This document shows, piece after piece, positions 41,729 to 49,498 of a stretch of 64,000 nucleotides of DNA (position 1 is its first letter; every line of letters begins with the position of its first letter). Made by a program: the position numbers and the translations under genes. The stretch lies in assembly GCA_035651655.1 (NCBI GenBank), contig DASRFG010000037.1, positions 62,001-126,000 of the forward strand, written 5' to 3'. Source of the DNA: Terriglobales bacterium (lineage in GTDB: Bacteria; Acidobacteriota; Terriglobia; Terriglobales; Acidobacteriaceae). The notes under the pieces are model-generated. The model was not told the DNA's origin, ran no database searches, and saw only the letters and a program-made list of their open reading frames with translations.

Positions 41729-43834
41729 TTGAAGATCCTTCGAACATTGTGCAGTCTGAGCATAATAATCGCTATTTCCAGCTGTTCCGGGGTTAAGGAC
41801 GCGTCGTCCGCGGTGTCGGTCAGCATCTCACCGCAAAGCGTTACGGTTGCGCCCTCGCAGGTGCAGCAATTCACAGCCAGCGTATCGGGCAGTGCCAATA
41901 CAGCGGTCACATGGCGGGTAGATGACGTACCTGATGGCGATGACCGGACCGGGACCATCTCCCGTGACGGTCGCTACTCAGCTCCGCAGGAGGAGGGATC
42001 GCACAATGTAATTGCCGTCAGCGTGGCGGACCCAACCAAGCAGGCCACCGCCAAAGTGGTGGTGAGCACGACTGCCATCGCCGTCTCCGTTGCACCCGCA
42101 AATGTATCGCTGACCCCGGGGCAAACGCAGCAATTCACGGCCTCAGTAACCGGCAGCGACAACCACTCTGTCACCTGGGGGGTTGATGGCGTGGCCGGCG
42201 GAAACGCCACCACCGGCATCATCACCAAAGACGGCTTTTATACCGCGCCGGCAGCGCCGGGAAACCATACCGTCGCCGCAAAAAGCGCGGCCGACTCCAC
42301 CAAGATAGGAAAAGCAACCGTAACCGTCGCAGCCTCGGCCGTAGCTGCTGGCGTCCTTACGGAACGCTACGATAACGCCCGCACTGGCCTGAATCCGAAT
42401 GAAACCATTCTCACGCCGGCCAATGTTAACTCCGCATCTTTCGGCAAAATCCACTCCTATGGCGTGGACAGCTCCATGTATGCACAGCCCCTGTATGTTC
42501 AGAACCTCAACATCCCGGGAAAGGGAGTTCACAATGTCATATTCGTCGCCACCGAACACGACACCGTGTACGCCTTCGACGCCGATGGGCTGGTAGATGG
42601 GCCACTTTGGAAGCGCAGCTTCATTGACCCGGCAAACGGAATAACCCCTGTCCCTACCGGAGATGTGGGCAGCACTATTTTTCCTGAGATTGGCATTACC
42701 AGTACCCCGGTCATAGATCCCGCCACCGGAACTCTGTATGTGGTTCCGCTCACCAAAGAGAACGGGGACTACGTGCAGCGACTGCACGCGCTCGACATCA
42801 CCACCGGCTCCGAGAAGTTCGGCGGCCCGGTGACCCTCGAAGGAGAGATAGGGAACCTCACCTTCGACCCAAAAATCGAACTGCAGCGTGCCTCGTTATT
42901 GCTGCTGAATGGCGTCGTTTACATCGCATTCGCTTCGCATGGCGACCATGGCCCTTATCACGGCTGGATCATGGGTTATGACGCTGCAACCTTGAAGCAG
43001 GTGGTGAACTGGACCGTCTCTCCTACCGGAAATGACGGCTCGATCTGGCAGTCAGGCTGCGGTTTATCGGCAGATGCGGCGGGAAACATCTACGCCGTAA
43101 CAAGCAATGGGCAATTTGATGTGGACACACACGGCTCCAATTATGGCGATTCCATCCTGAAGCTCACTCGCAATGGCAACAACTCCACTCCGAACGGGAC
43201 GGGATTGGCGGTCACTGACTTCTTCACTCCCTTTAATGAGCAGCATCTGGCAGAGAATGATATTGACCTTGGATCCGCAGGATTGCTCCTCATCCCGGGT
43301 ACCTCATTAGGCACAACTGCCGGTAAAGAGGGCAGTATCTACGTGGTTGATACCAACAACATGGGCCACTTCCGGGCAGGGGACAACGGGCAAATAGTTC
43401 AGTTCCTGCCCAACGCTCTGGGTCATGGCCCCGACGACAACAACTTCAGTACCGCAGCTTACTTTAACGGCTTCGTTTATTACATCGGCGAGAACGATAA
43501 TGTGAAGCAATTTCAACTCGTAGGTGGCAAACTGACGAATTCTCCCGTGGCCGTGAGTCCAAACACGTTCGATCATCAAGGCGGATACCCGGTGGTTTCA
43601 GCCAACGGGACCAGCAACGGCATTTTGTGGGCGGTGGAACGGATTCCTGGACAGAATGGCATTTTGCACGCCTACGATGCCACCAACGTTGCCAGGGAAC
43701 TCTACAACACCGATCAGGCTGGCAGTCGCGACCACTTTGGCAACGCCGTGAAGTTTGCCGTACCCACGGTGATTAATGGCAAGGTCTATGTCGAGGGCCT
43801 CAGCCAACTGGCCATTTACGGGTTGCTCCACTAA
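41729..43834 (+). CDS. Lipoprotein with two Ig-like repeats and a PQQ-type beta-propeller
   Basis: A 701-residue lipoprotein (lipobox ISSC, Cys19). Two tandem bacterial Ig-like repeats follow, each opening with a VSISPQSVTVAPSQVQQFTA or VSVAPANVSLTPGQTQQFTA type strand and containing VTWRVDD or VTWGVDG. After residue 205 comes a propeller-like domain beginning LTERYDNARTGLNPNE with blades such as NVIFVATEHDTVYAFDADG. The domain order suggests an exposed binding protein. The start codon is TTG with GAGGT upstream. No PQQ ligands are evident, so it need not be an enzyme. Confidence 0.85.
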   Translation: MKILRTLCSLSIIIAISSCSGVKDASSAVSVSISPQSVTVAPSQVQQFTASVSGSANTAVTWRVDDVPDGDDRTGTISRDGRYSAPQEEGSHNVIAVSVADPTKQATAKVVVSTTAIAVSVAPANVSLTPGQTQQFTASVTGSDNHSVTWGVDGVAGGNATTGIITKDGFYTAPAAPGNHTVAAKSAADSTKIGKATVTVAASAVAAGVLTERYDNARTGLNPNETILTPANVNSASFGKIHSYGVDSSMYAQPLYVQNLNIPGKGVHNVIFVATEHDTVYAFDADGLVDGPLWKRSFIDPANGITPVPTGDVGSTIFPEIGITSTPVIDPATGTLYVVPLTKENGDYVQRLHALDITTGSEKFGGPVTLEGEIGNLTFDPKIELQRASLLLLNGVVYIAFASHGDHGPYHGWIMGYDAATLKQVVNWTVSPTGNDGSIWQSGCGLSADAAGNIYAVTSNGQFDVDTHGSNYGDSILKLTRNGNNSTPNGTGLAVTDFFTPFNEQHLAENDIDLGSAGLLLIPGTSLGTTAGKEGSIYVVDTNNMGHFRAGDNGQIVQFLPNALGHGPDDNNFSTAAYFNGFVYYIGENDNVKQFQLVGGKLTNSPVAVSPNTFDHQGGYPVVSANGTSNGILWAVERIPGQNGILHAYDATNVARELYNTDQAGSRDHFGNAVKFAVPTVINGKVYVEGLSQLAIYGLLH

Positions 43835-43942
43835 ATGCGCCCGTCGAGAAAAGCCCTGTACTGATCAGGTGCATCTCCGGCCATCCCGGCGGGTAGCTGC
43901 ACGCGTCTTAACTGTCGAGTTACGAAGTCCAGGAGACTAATC

Positions 43943-44092
43943 ATGCTTTGGACCATCTTTGTAATCTTGTTGATTATGTGGCTGCTCGGATTCGGGTTTC
44001 ACGTTGCTGGAAGCCTGATTCACTTACTGCTTGTGGTCGCTCTGGTTGTGTTAGTGATCAACCTGCTCAGCGGCCGAGGCGCCACAGTATAA
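43943..44092 (+). CDS. Small membrane protein, lmo0937-like
   Basis: A 49-residue protein made of two hydrophobic helices (MLWTIFVILLIMWLLGFGFH and SLIHLLLVVALVVLVINLLS) and a short GRGATV tail. This matches the widespread lmo0937-family small membrane proteins, which are of unknown function and often stress-linked. AGGAGA lies six bases before the ATG. It is short enough to be missed by standard gene calling. Confidence 0.85.
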   Translation: MLWTIFVILLIMWLLGFGFHVAGSLIHLLLVVALVVLVINLLSGRGATV

Positions 44093-44123
44093 GTACGTCA
44101 GTCAGTCAAAAACGGCCTTTCTG

Positions 44124-44657
44124 TTACACAGCCGACAAACCAGGTACGCTGTTTCTTTTGGCGCGCTCGGACAAGCTTGCTGGTCTCTCCTTGCGTAAGA
44201 TCGCATCGAGGGACCACCTTCCCGGGCCGTTGATTAACAGAAAAGCGGTGGTCAGCAGTTGAGCGTACTCGGACCGCACCTCATGCAAGACTGCCCACAT
44301 TCCCACCTGCGGTGGCACCGGTGGCAGCGGCAGCGGATACCGTCCCAGATACAGCGAGATTTTGGTGGAGAGAATCGCCACGATCATCTCGGCGATAAAC
44401 GGGATAGCGATCAGACGTGTCATCAAGCCGGTGAGCAACAGCAATCCTCCAAAGATCTCGAGGCAAGCCACAAAATTGGCTGTGAACTGCGGAAACGGCA
44501 TCCCCAGTTTTGTGAACCGCCCCACCCCCTGGTTGGCGTAAACAAACTTCAATATCCCTTCCCAGAAAAACACTCCTCCCGCCATCACCCTCAGATATAA
44601 CGTCGATCTCGGACCAGAAACGGGTGGGTTGAGCAGCCAGTTCAGTACTTTCTTCAT
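44124..44657 (-). CDS. DoxX-family membrane protein
   Basis: A 177-residue inner-membrane protein with four helices and the DoxX pattern: LYLRVMAGGVFFWEGILKFV at the N-terminus and NFVACLEIFGGLLLLTGLMT in the middle. DoxX-like proteins associate with quinol oxidation or redox stress systems, but most members have no known activity. The insertion PLPLPPVPPQVGMW before the last helix is unusual. It is convergent with the small lmo0937-like gene. Confidence 0.85.
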   Translation of the reverse strand: MKKVLNWLLNPPVSGPRSTLYLRVMAGGVFFWEGILKFVYANQGVGRFTKLGMPFPQFTANFVACLEIFGGLLLLTGLMTRLIAIPFIAEMIVAILSTKISLYLGRYPLPLPPVPPQVGMWAVLHEVRSEYAQLLTTAFLLINGPGRWSLDAILRKERPASLSERAKRNSVPGLSAV

Positions 44658-44881
44658 ATTGTCCCTCTCCTTGAGCGGCTTTCGCGCCCGCGTAATGTAG
44701 CTAACGAGGAAAGGGAATCTTTATTCCCGCAGAAGAGTGACTAACCGCAAGAGATTTGGAAGGCGTTTTTTGCCCGCGCCCCGCCAAGCGAGTTGCCCCG
44801 AGCCAAAGTAGTGCACGATTTGCCATTTCAGGGCAGCGAGTACGCGAATTGTTTAGAAATCCTACAGATCGCAATCTGGCT

Positions 44882-44935
44882 AAAAAAGGGCAGCAGCCCT
44901 GAGATGGAAAGATACATTTCCCAGACGCTGCTGCC
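44882..44935 (-). terminator. Terminator of the Gln-rich protein gene
   Basis: On the minus strand GGCAGCAGC (44927-44935) pairs with GCTGCTGCC (44889-44897), with an inner GGAAA/TTTCC stem in the loop, followed by six Ts (44882-44887). It lies 20 bases beyond the stop codon of the gene at 44955-45140. The rest of the 297-base gap to the DoxX gene is featureless. Confidence 0.75.
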
Positions 44936-44954
44936 GCTTTCTTCTTTATAAAAG

Positions 44955-45140
44955 CTACGCTACGTCTTCGCGCTTCTTGTCTTCACCTTCTTGCTGGCTA
45001 CCCTGTCCTGGCTTGCGGGGCTGTTCCTGGTCCCTCCGTTGTTGCTGGCCGAATTGACCCTGTTGTCCCTTGCCGGGTTGACCTTCTTGGCCTTGCTGAC
45101 CTTGCTGAGAACCACCTTCATTCCGTTCACGATCACCCAT
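44955..45140 (-). CDS. Small Gln/Gly/Glu-rich disordered protein
   Basis: A 61-residue, highly charged, low-complexity protein dominated by G-Q-Q and Q-E-G units, with repeated GQQGQ motifs (GSQQGQQGQEGQPGKGQQGQ), ending KKREDVA. GGAG lies nine bases before the ATG and a strong terminator follows, so it is probably expressed. It recalls small hydrophilic stress proteins such as those with GGxGK-type repeats, but I cannot assign it to that family. Confidence 0.6.
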   Translation of the reverse strand: MGDRERNEGGSQQGQQGQEGQPGKGQQGQFGQQQRRDQEQPRKPGQGSQQEGEDKKREDVA

Positions 45141-45777
45141 TTTTATATTCTCCGTTTTTCTGGGGCTGCCTTAAAGTGTGGTGCGGAACTTGCAACTTGA
45201 GTTGCCCTTAATTCGAGAGCTGCGGGCGCATTATCACGAGCGTTAAGGTGTCCCGATGGGCAAGGCAACCGTATATTCACACCCGCTGTGGGTAGCAAAC
45301 TGGTAGCACGGCTGGTGGCGACGGGCTGGAAAGTGGCGCGCCCTGAGAGATTCGAACTCCCGACCTTCTGGTTCGTAGCCGTTGCCGCACGAGAACTCAA
45401 CAACATGCACTGAGAGTCACAGATTGCTACCGAGCGTGCTGAATGCCGCACCGGACAATGGTTTCCGAGCAGCGTTGCTTATTCAGTAGCAGTAAGGTTC
45501 GGTGGTGGGCACAAAAGTAGGCACAGTCGCGGTGCAGGGATTGTCCGCGTGCGGGAGCAGGAATTGTCTTAGGGGTATCGATTGGGGCCCCCGGGAACGA
45601 GTGCATCGTCTGGGCGCGTCTTTTAAAAACCCGGAGTGCTGCAGGTGACATCTGTTCTCGGCATTTTGGAACAATGTATTAGCTAGCCGCAGCAGAAGCT
45701 CGATCGCACACTTCCCAGCCAATTCTCGGGAGCCGGCTTCTGGCGTGGTCTATAATTGCCTCGCTTGACGCCGAATT
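45141..45777. other. Gene-free stretch holding a partial tRNA-Arg copy
   Basis: These 637 bases hold no credible gene. The notable feature is the 47-bp copy of the tRNA-Arg 3' part at 45334-45380. A minus-strand frame ending near 45483 encodes a VPTFVPT motif, and a related VPSFVPT frame lies at 46520 beside the intact tRNA; these may be relics of an integrase tail. A TATAAT (45751-45756) lies 22 bases before the next gene. Confidence 0.55.
45334..45380 (-). repeat. 47-bp direct repeat of the tRNA-Arg 3' part (att-like site)
   Basis: Identical, base for base, to 46608-46654: it covers the encoded CCA, acceptor 3' strand, T arm, variable loop and anticodon stem-loop up to GGCTACG, then diverges. 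Direct repeats of a tRNA 3' end are the classic footprint of tyrosine-recombinase integration, so this is probably the distal attachment site. Confidence 0.8.
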
Positions 45778-46449
45778 ATGGAAATGCCGACGGAGTTCGC
45801 GCGCAACATCTTCGAATATCTAAACAAATACGGCGCCATCGCCAGCGCCATTTTGACTCTTGCCGGAGCTATCTTCGCCTCCAGGAGCACGATGGCATGG
45901 CTGGAAAAGAGCCTTACCTTTCGGCGCGAAAGTGAAGTGTTCGCCACAAGTTCGCGATATAGCGTCAGAGACAACGCATATGCGGGCAGCACGGTCTCGC
46001 CTTCACAAGTTGCCAGGCAACGCGCAATAACACGCTTGGACGAAGCAAAGCAGGCGATGACGAGCGGCCGGAGTTCCGAACGGATTGCCAGAATCTCTTC
46101 CAATCTTCTGACCGTAGGGCAATACATTATCGGCGGCGTGCTCGCCAGTTCGTTCGTTCAAGAGTCTCTCTCGCCTAAAGCTGTGGGATTGCTAGGAGTC
46201 CTTGTCCTGATTGCATCTCTAGTAAAGCAACAATTTCACCCGGAGCTGAACGCAGAAAAGGCAGGAAGAAAGATCTCGCAACTGAAAGCGCTAATTCGAA
46301 TTTCGGAAGATCAACTCACGATCCTCGACGCCAAAATTGCTTCAGGCCAAGATCATTCAGATGCGATGATTGCCTTACTCACGCAGATAACGCAGAGGCT
46401 GAACGAGATCGAAAATCCCGAAACAAACGAATCAATGCCTCACCTTTAG
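45778..46449 (+). CDS. Island-borne two-helix membrane protein, unknown function
   Basis: A 223-residue protein with one N-terminal helix (AIASAILTLAGAIFA), a soluble middle section rich in Arg and Ser, a helical hairpin (GQYIIGGVLASSFV and AVGLLGVLVLIASLV), then a C-terminal coiled coil (about residues 160-215). I recognise no family with confidence. The helical-hairpin-plus-coiled-coil form recalls 2TM effector proteins of the SLATT type found in phage-defence systems, but no conserved motif confirms it. It is the only intact gene in the tRNA-Arg island, which suggests it is accessory cargo. Confidence 0.6.
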   Translation: MEMPTEFARNIFEYLNKYGAIASAILTLAGAIFASRSTMAWLEKSLTFRRESEVFATSSRYSVRDNAYAGSTVSPSQVARQRAITRLDEAKQAMTSGRSSERIARISSNLLTVGQYIIGGVLASSFVQESLSPKAVGLLGVLVLIASLVKQQFHPELNAEKAGRKISQLKALIRISEDQLTILDAKIASGQDHSDAMIALLTQITQRLNEIENPETNESMPHL

Positions 46450-46607
46450 CAAAATAATACTCATCAGTGGGCACGTATATCTGTTGCAGGCGCTCGAAAC
46501 CCTTAATGAGAGGATGAGTGGGCACAAAACTGGGCACAACTACGCAAATCTTGGACAAGAGCAAGTGTCGGAGAAGCTGCTAACCGCTTGAAGGAACGGA
46601 AGTAAAA

Positions 46608-46684
46608 TGGCGCGCCCTGAGAGATTCGAACTCCCGACCTTCTGGTTCGTAGCCAGACGCTCTATCCAACTGAGCTAAGGGCGC
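46608..46684 (-). tRNA. tRNA-Arg (anticodon ACG), CCA encoded
   Basis: A complete 77-nt cloverleaf: acceptor GCGCCCT/AGGGCGC, discriminator G and encoded CCA; D arm with TTAGCTCAGTTGGATAGAGC; anticodon stem TCTGG/CCAGA with loop CTACGAA, giving anticodon ACG (read as ICG); T arm GGGAGTTCGAATCTC. The 3' part is duplicated at 45334-45380 as an att-like copy. Confidence 0.95.
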
Positions 46685-46823
46685 GGCCTTTCATTTATCT
46701 TAGCATGTCACCTTACTTCGGTTACCTTCACGCGCCATTCCGTAACCCCTAATATCCTTCTGCCACTCCAAAACAAATCAGGTCCGTGGCGCGGGTTAAA
46801 CGGCCCGGCTCACGGACCTGGAG

Positions 46824-47564
46824 ATGGCACTCTCATCCGGCATGCATCTTCAATGTTTATTAGTAACCCGGGACCACAGCCTGCTCGAACAGGTGAAGCC
46901 GGCGCTGGAATCGTTTGGCATCGAGCCTGAATTTCGCTCGGACGCCTCCAGCGCTTTGAGCGCCTGTGAGCGCCGCCACCTGGATGGGTTCATGGTTGAT
47001 TGCGATGATCTTCCCGGCGGGCCTGAAGCCATGGTTCGAATCCGCAACAGCCGCTCCAATCGCCTCTCCACCATATTTGCCGTTGTGAATGGCGTCACCG
47101 CTGTGAGTTCAGCGCTTGAAATGGGCGCCAGTTTCGTTCTCGCCAAACCGGTTCCTAACCATCAGCTTCACGCCTACCTGAAGATTGCTCGCGTGCTCAT
47201 GGAGCGCGAACATCGCCGTTATTTTCGGTACCCGGTTGATTTGCCGGTGCAAGTTGAAGCCGAACGCGTCACCGTTGATGGCCGGGCCGTGAATATCAGT
47301 GAGGGCGGGCTTGCCATGCGCATCAGCGGCAATACCTACCTGCAAGGTACGGTGCGCCTGAATTTCGCCTTGCCGAGCATTGAGCCGCAACCCGTCGAGG
47401 CTAAGGGCGATGTGGTCTGGACCCACGCCGATGGCGTTTCTGGTGTCCGCTTTCTTCATATGCCCGACCCCTCTCGCAAACAATTCGAGAAATGGATGGC
47501 CGTCCTGCATGCCCAGCGCGAATTGCACGCACCCGAAGAGAATGCGGCCGGCCTGGGTCTTTAG
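46824..47564 (+). CDS. Degenerate receiver domain joined to a PilZ domain
   Basis: A 246-residue protein. Residues 8-125 have the receiver fold: LLVTRDHSLLEQVKPALESFG at the N-terminus, an acceptor-like Asp in GFMVDCDDLPGG, and Lys in VLAKPVPNHQL. The N-terminal acidic pair of active receivers is missing. Residues 130-235 are a PilZ domain with RRYFRYPVDLPVQV and NISEGGLAMRI, that is RxxxR and (D/N)xSxxG, the cyclic-di-GMP motifs. It probably responds to c-di-GMP rather than phosphorylation. Confidence 0.85.
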   Translation: MALSSGMHLQCLLVTRDHSLLEQVKPALESFGIEPEFRSDASSALSACERRHLDGFMVDCDDLPGGPEAMVRIRNSRSNRLSTIFAVVNGVTAVSSALEMGASFVLAKPVPNHQLHAYLKIARVLMEREHRRYFRYPVDLPVQVEAERVTVDGRAVNISEGGLAMRISGNTYLQGTVRLNFALPSIEPQPVEAKGDVVWTHADGVSGVRFLHMPDPSRKQFEKWMAVLHAQRELHAPEENAAGLGL

Positions 47565-47696
47565 CTGGACGGGTCGCCGCGCCATCTTCCGCCACATCAC
47601 CTAAGTAATATTTACTGGTACTCCTCCGCCCAGTACTCTCACTTTTGCAGTTGCTGTGTTGTCAGTAATTCATGACGCCGTATTGTGGAGGAAGCA

Positions 47697-47801
47697 ATGA
47701 GTTCAACATCCATCATGGAGATTCTCTTCGGTTGCCTGATTTCCGTCACCACCGCGTTGACCTTCATGGAAGTTCGGCGTATGCGCAAAAACTCCAAGTA
47801 G
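47697..47801 (+). CDS. 34-residue single-helix membrane peptide
   Basis: A small reading frame with an ideal GGAGG six bases before the ATG. It encodes one hydrophobic helix (IMEILFGCLISVTTALTFME) and a basic cytoplasmic tail, RRMRKNSK. I recognise no family, but the ribosome binding site, helix and topology argue that it is translated. It lies between the PilZ gene and an oppositely oriented amine oxidase. Confidence 0.6.
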   Translation: MSSTSIMEILFGCLISVTTALTFMEVRRMRKNSK

Positions 47802-47817
47802 AAACACACCGGAACAG

Positions 47818-49164
47818 TCAAACCCTTCTTACCGCCAACACCTCGGCGGCGGCTCGTCTTCCCGTGGCAATAGCGCCATGCACCATGGCATAGTGACCTT
47901 CGTAGTGGGTCGCCTCACCCGCAAAAAATAACGTGTCCTCAACCTGCGCCGCCAACTGGCGTTGCGCGCTTTCCGCTCCTCCCACCAGCACATAGCTGTA
48001 GGCCCCTTGCGAGAACCTGTCCGCTTGCCAATCGTGGAAGTACGAAGCCTGCTGCAAATCGCGTACCAGCTTTGTCTCCACCCCTAGAGTCTGTGCCAGG
48101 GCCGTCACCGAGATTTCTTCCACCTGTTCTGATGTGCTGCCGATAAGCTTGCGGGCACTGCCTCCTGCCGTCCAGCCGGTCAGCACCGGCGCTCCCGGAC
48201 GAGGGCTCCACCAGGTAGGAAAAGGTTCACTCTTAGAAAAAAGAAAGCTCATTCGCGAAAGTCCTCCAGACACACCTTTGAACGAAGGATCAGCCCAGAA
48301 TGGTTCGCGAAATCGCAGCGTAATGTGGAACGCGGTCCCCATCTCCAGGCACGCCAGCGCCGACTGCTTCATCTCTAGAGAGGGTGAAAATCGTACCGGC
48401 CCAGCCGCTCCTGCCTGGAGAATGCTTAAGGGCAGGGTGATAATCGCTCGCCGCGCTTGAAAGCGCCGAACTTCCTCTACGTTCCCGGAAGTCGCTTCCA
48501 CCACGACCTGGCCTCGGCTCCAGCCCACCTCCCGCACTACATGATTTAAATGAATCGCGCACCGATTGGAATCAATGCGGGCACGCAACGCTTCCACCAG
48601 GCGAACATAGCCACCCTCGATGCGGAACGCCCGATCGCCATCAATCTGCTGTTCCGCAATCTCGCCTTCTACCAGCGATCTAACACTAATGCGTGACGCG
48701 TCGGCGGCGTTGAAACCCTCTACATAGCGCGTCGCCCACTCTTTTCCGTCGTTGGAAACCTCCGGGCAGCAGTCCCTTAAAAAATCCGCAAACGACAAGT
48801 CCGGCTTTCCACCGCGGACATGTTCTTCCATGCGTTTAAAAAGTTTCTCGTACTCGGAGAACACTTTCTCTCCTTGGATCAGCTTTCCCCCGCGGGAGTA
48901 CCACATCTCACCCATACCCTCTCGAACCTTCAGGGCGCCGGCTCTTACGAAATCGAATATTTCTGGCGGGCGACCGTGAACAAATTCTGCGCCCAACTCG
49001 ATCGCGAATTCAGCGGTGCTGTCTGGATGGGTCCATATACGCCCTCCCATGCGATCGCGGGCCTCAATCATGGCCACATTGACGCCCGCTTCAGTGAGCG
49101 TTCCCGCAGCCGCCAGCCCCGCGGCCCCTGCTCCGATAATCAGAACATCAACTGAGTCAGTCAT
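47818..49164 (-). CDS. Flavin-containing amine oxidase
   Basis: A 448-residue FAD enzyme of the amine oxidase family. The N-terminal dinucleotide motif is DVLIIGAGAAGLAAAGTL, followed by EARDRMGGRIWT, the family's second signature. Near the C-terminus LFFAGEATHYEGHYAMVHGAI closes the FAD site. Substrates range from polyamines to aromatic amines and protoporphyrinogen, and cannot be deduced here. No secretion signal is present. Confidence 0.92.
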   Translation of the reverse strand: MTDSVDVLIIGAGAAGLAAAGTLTEAGVNVAMIEARDRMGGRIWTHPDSTAEFAIELGAEFVHGRPPEIFDFVRAGALKVREGMGEMWYSRGGKLIQGEKVFSEYEKLFKRMEEHVRGGKPDLSFADFLRDCCPEVSNDGKEWATRYVEGFNAADASRISVRSLVEGEIAEQQIDGDRAFRIEGGYVRLVEALRARIDSNRCAIHLNHVVREVGWSRGQVVVEATSGNVEEVRRFQARRAIITLPLSILQAGAAGPVRFSPSLEMKQSALACLEMGTAFHITLRFREPFWADPSFKGVSGGLSRMSFLFSKSEPFPTWWSPRPGAPVLTGWTAGGSARKLIGSTSEQVEEISVTALAQTLGVETKLVRDLQQASYFHDWQADRFSQGAYSYVLVGGAESAQRQLAAQVEDTLFFAGEATHYEGHYAMVHGAIATGRRAAAEVLAVRRV

Positions 49165-49296
49165 TTGCTAAGCATGTGCGAGCGTAACGATGGTGAAAGG
49201 CAGAATGAGACGGCTCTTTCTGTTCGATGGCATCAAGTTCAGTCCCGGTACGGAAGTAATTTCGCCTTCCTGACGTAGCCTCTATAAGATGATTTC

Positions 49297-49497
49297 ATGT
49301 TACGGATCAGTACGGAAGAGCGCTTCGCTGTTCTCATTGCCACCGGCGGCATCGTCTGGTCGGTCAGGACCGCAACCCAGGACCCTTCCAGCCTTACACA
49401 GTTCAGCCTTCTGAACCCTGGGCCGTTAGAAATTTGTGCGATTGGTATTCTGATATGGCTGCACGCCAAGTGGCGCAGCCTAACCAAGGTTGGCTGA
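49297..49497 (+). CDS. Small membrane-associated hypothetical protein
   Basis: A 66-residue reading frame with one probable helix near the C-terminus (GPLEICAIGILIWLHAKW) and a mixed N-terminal half. There is no clear ribosome binding site. I recognise no family. It is convergent with the histidine kinase, whose stop lies two bases away. Treat it as a possible gene only. Confidence 0.4.
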   Translation: MLRISTEERFAVLIATGGIVWSVRTATQDPSSLTQFSLLNPGPLEICAIGILIWLHAKWRSLTKVG

Positions 49498-49498
49498 G

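Larger units (their letters stand above)
45334..46654. mobile_element. Relic integrative island at tRNA-Arg
   Basis: The 1.27-kb segment between the two 47-bp tRNA-Arg repeats has the layout of an element integrated at the 3' end of a tRNA gene: the intact tRNA on one side, the att copy on the other. Only one intact gene remains (45778-46449) and no integrase is complete. The element may have decayed, or been a small passenger mobilised in trans. Confidence 0.68.

Noticed and set aside
45143-45451. A 102-codon minus-strand reading frame
   Set aside because: It translates the tRNA-Arg copy (NQKVGSSNLSGRAT type peptide), a typical false gene.
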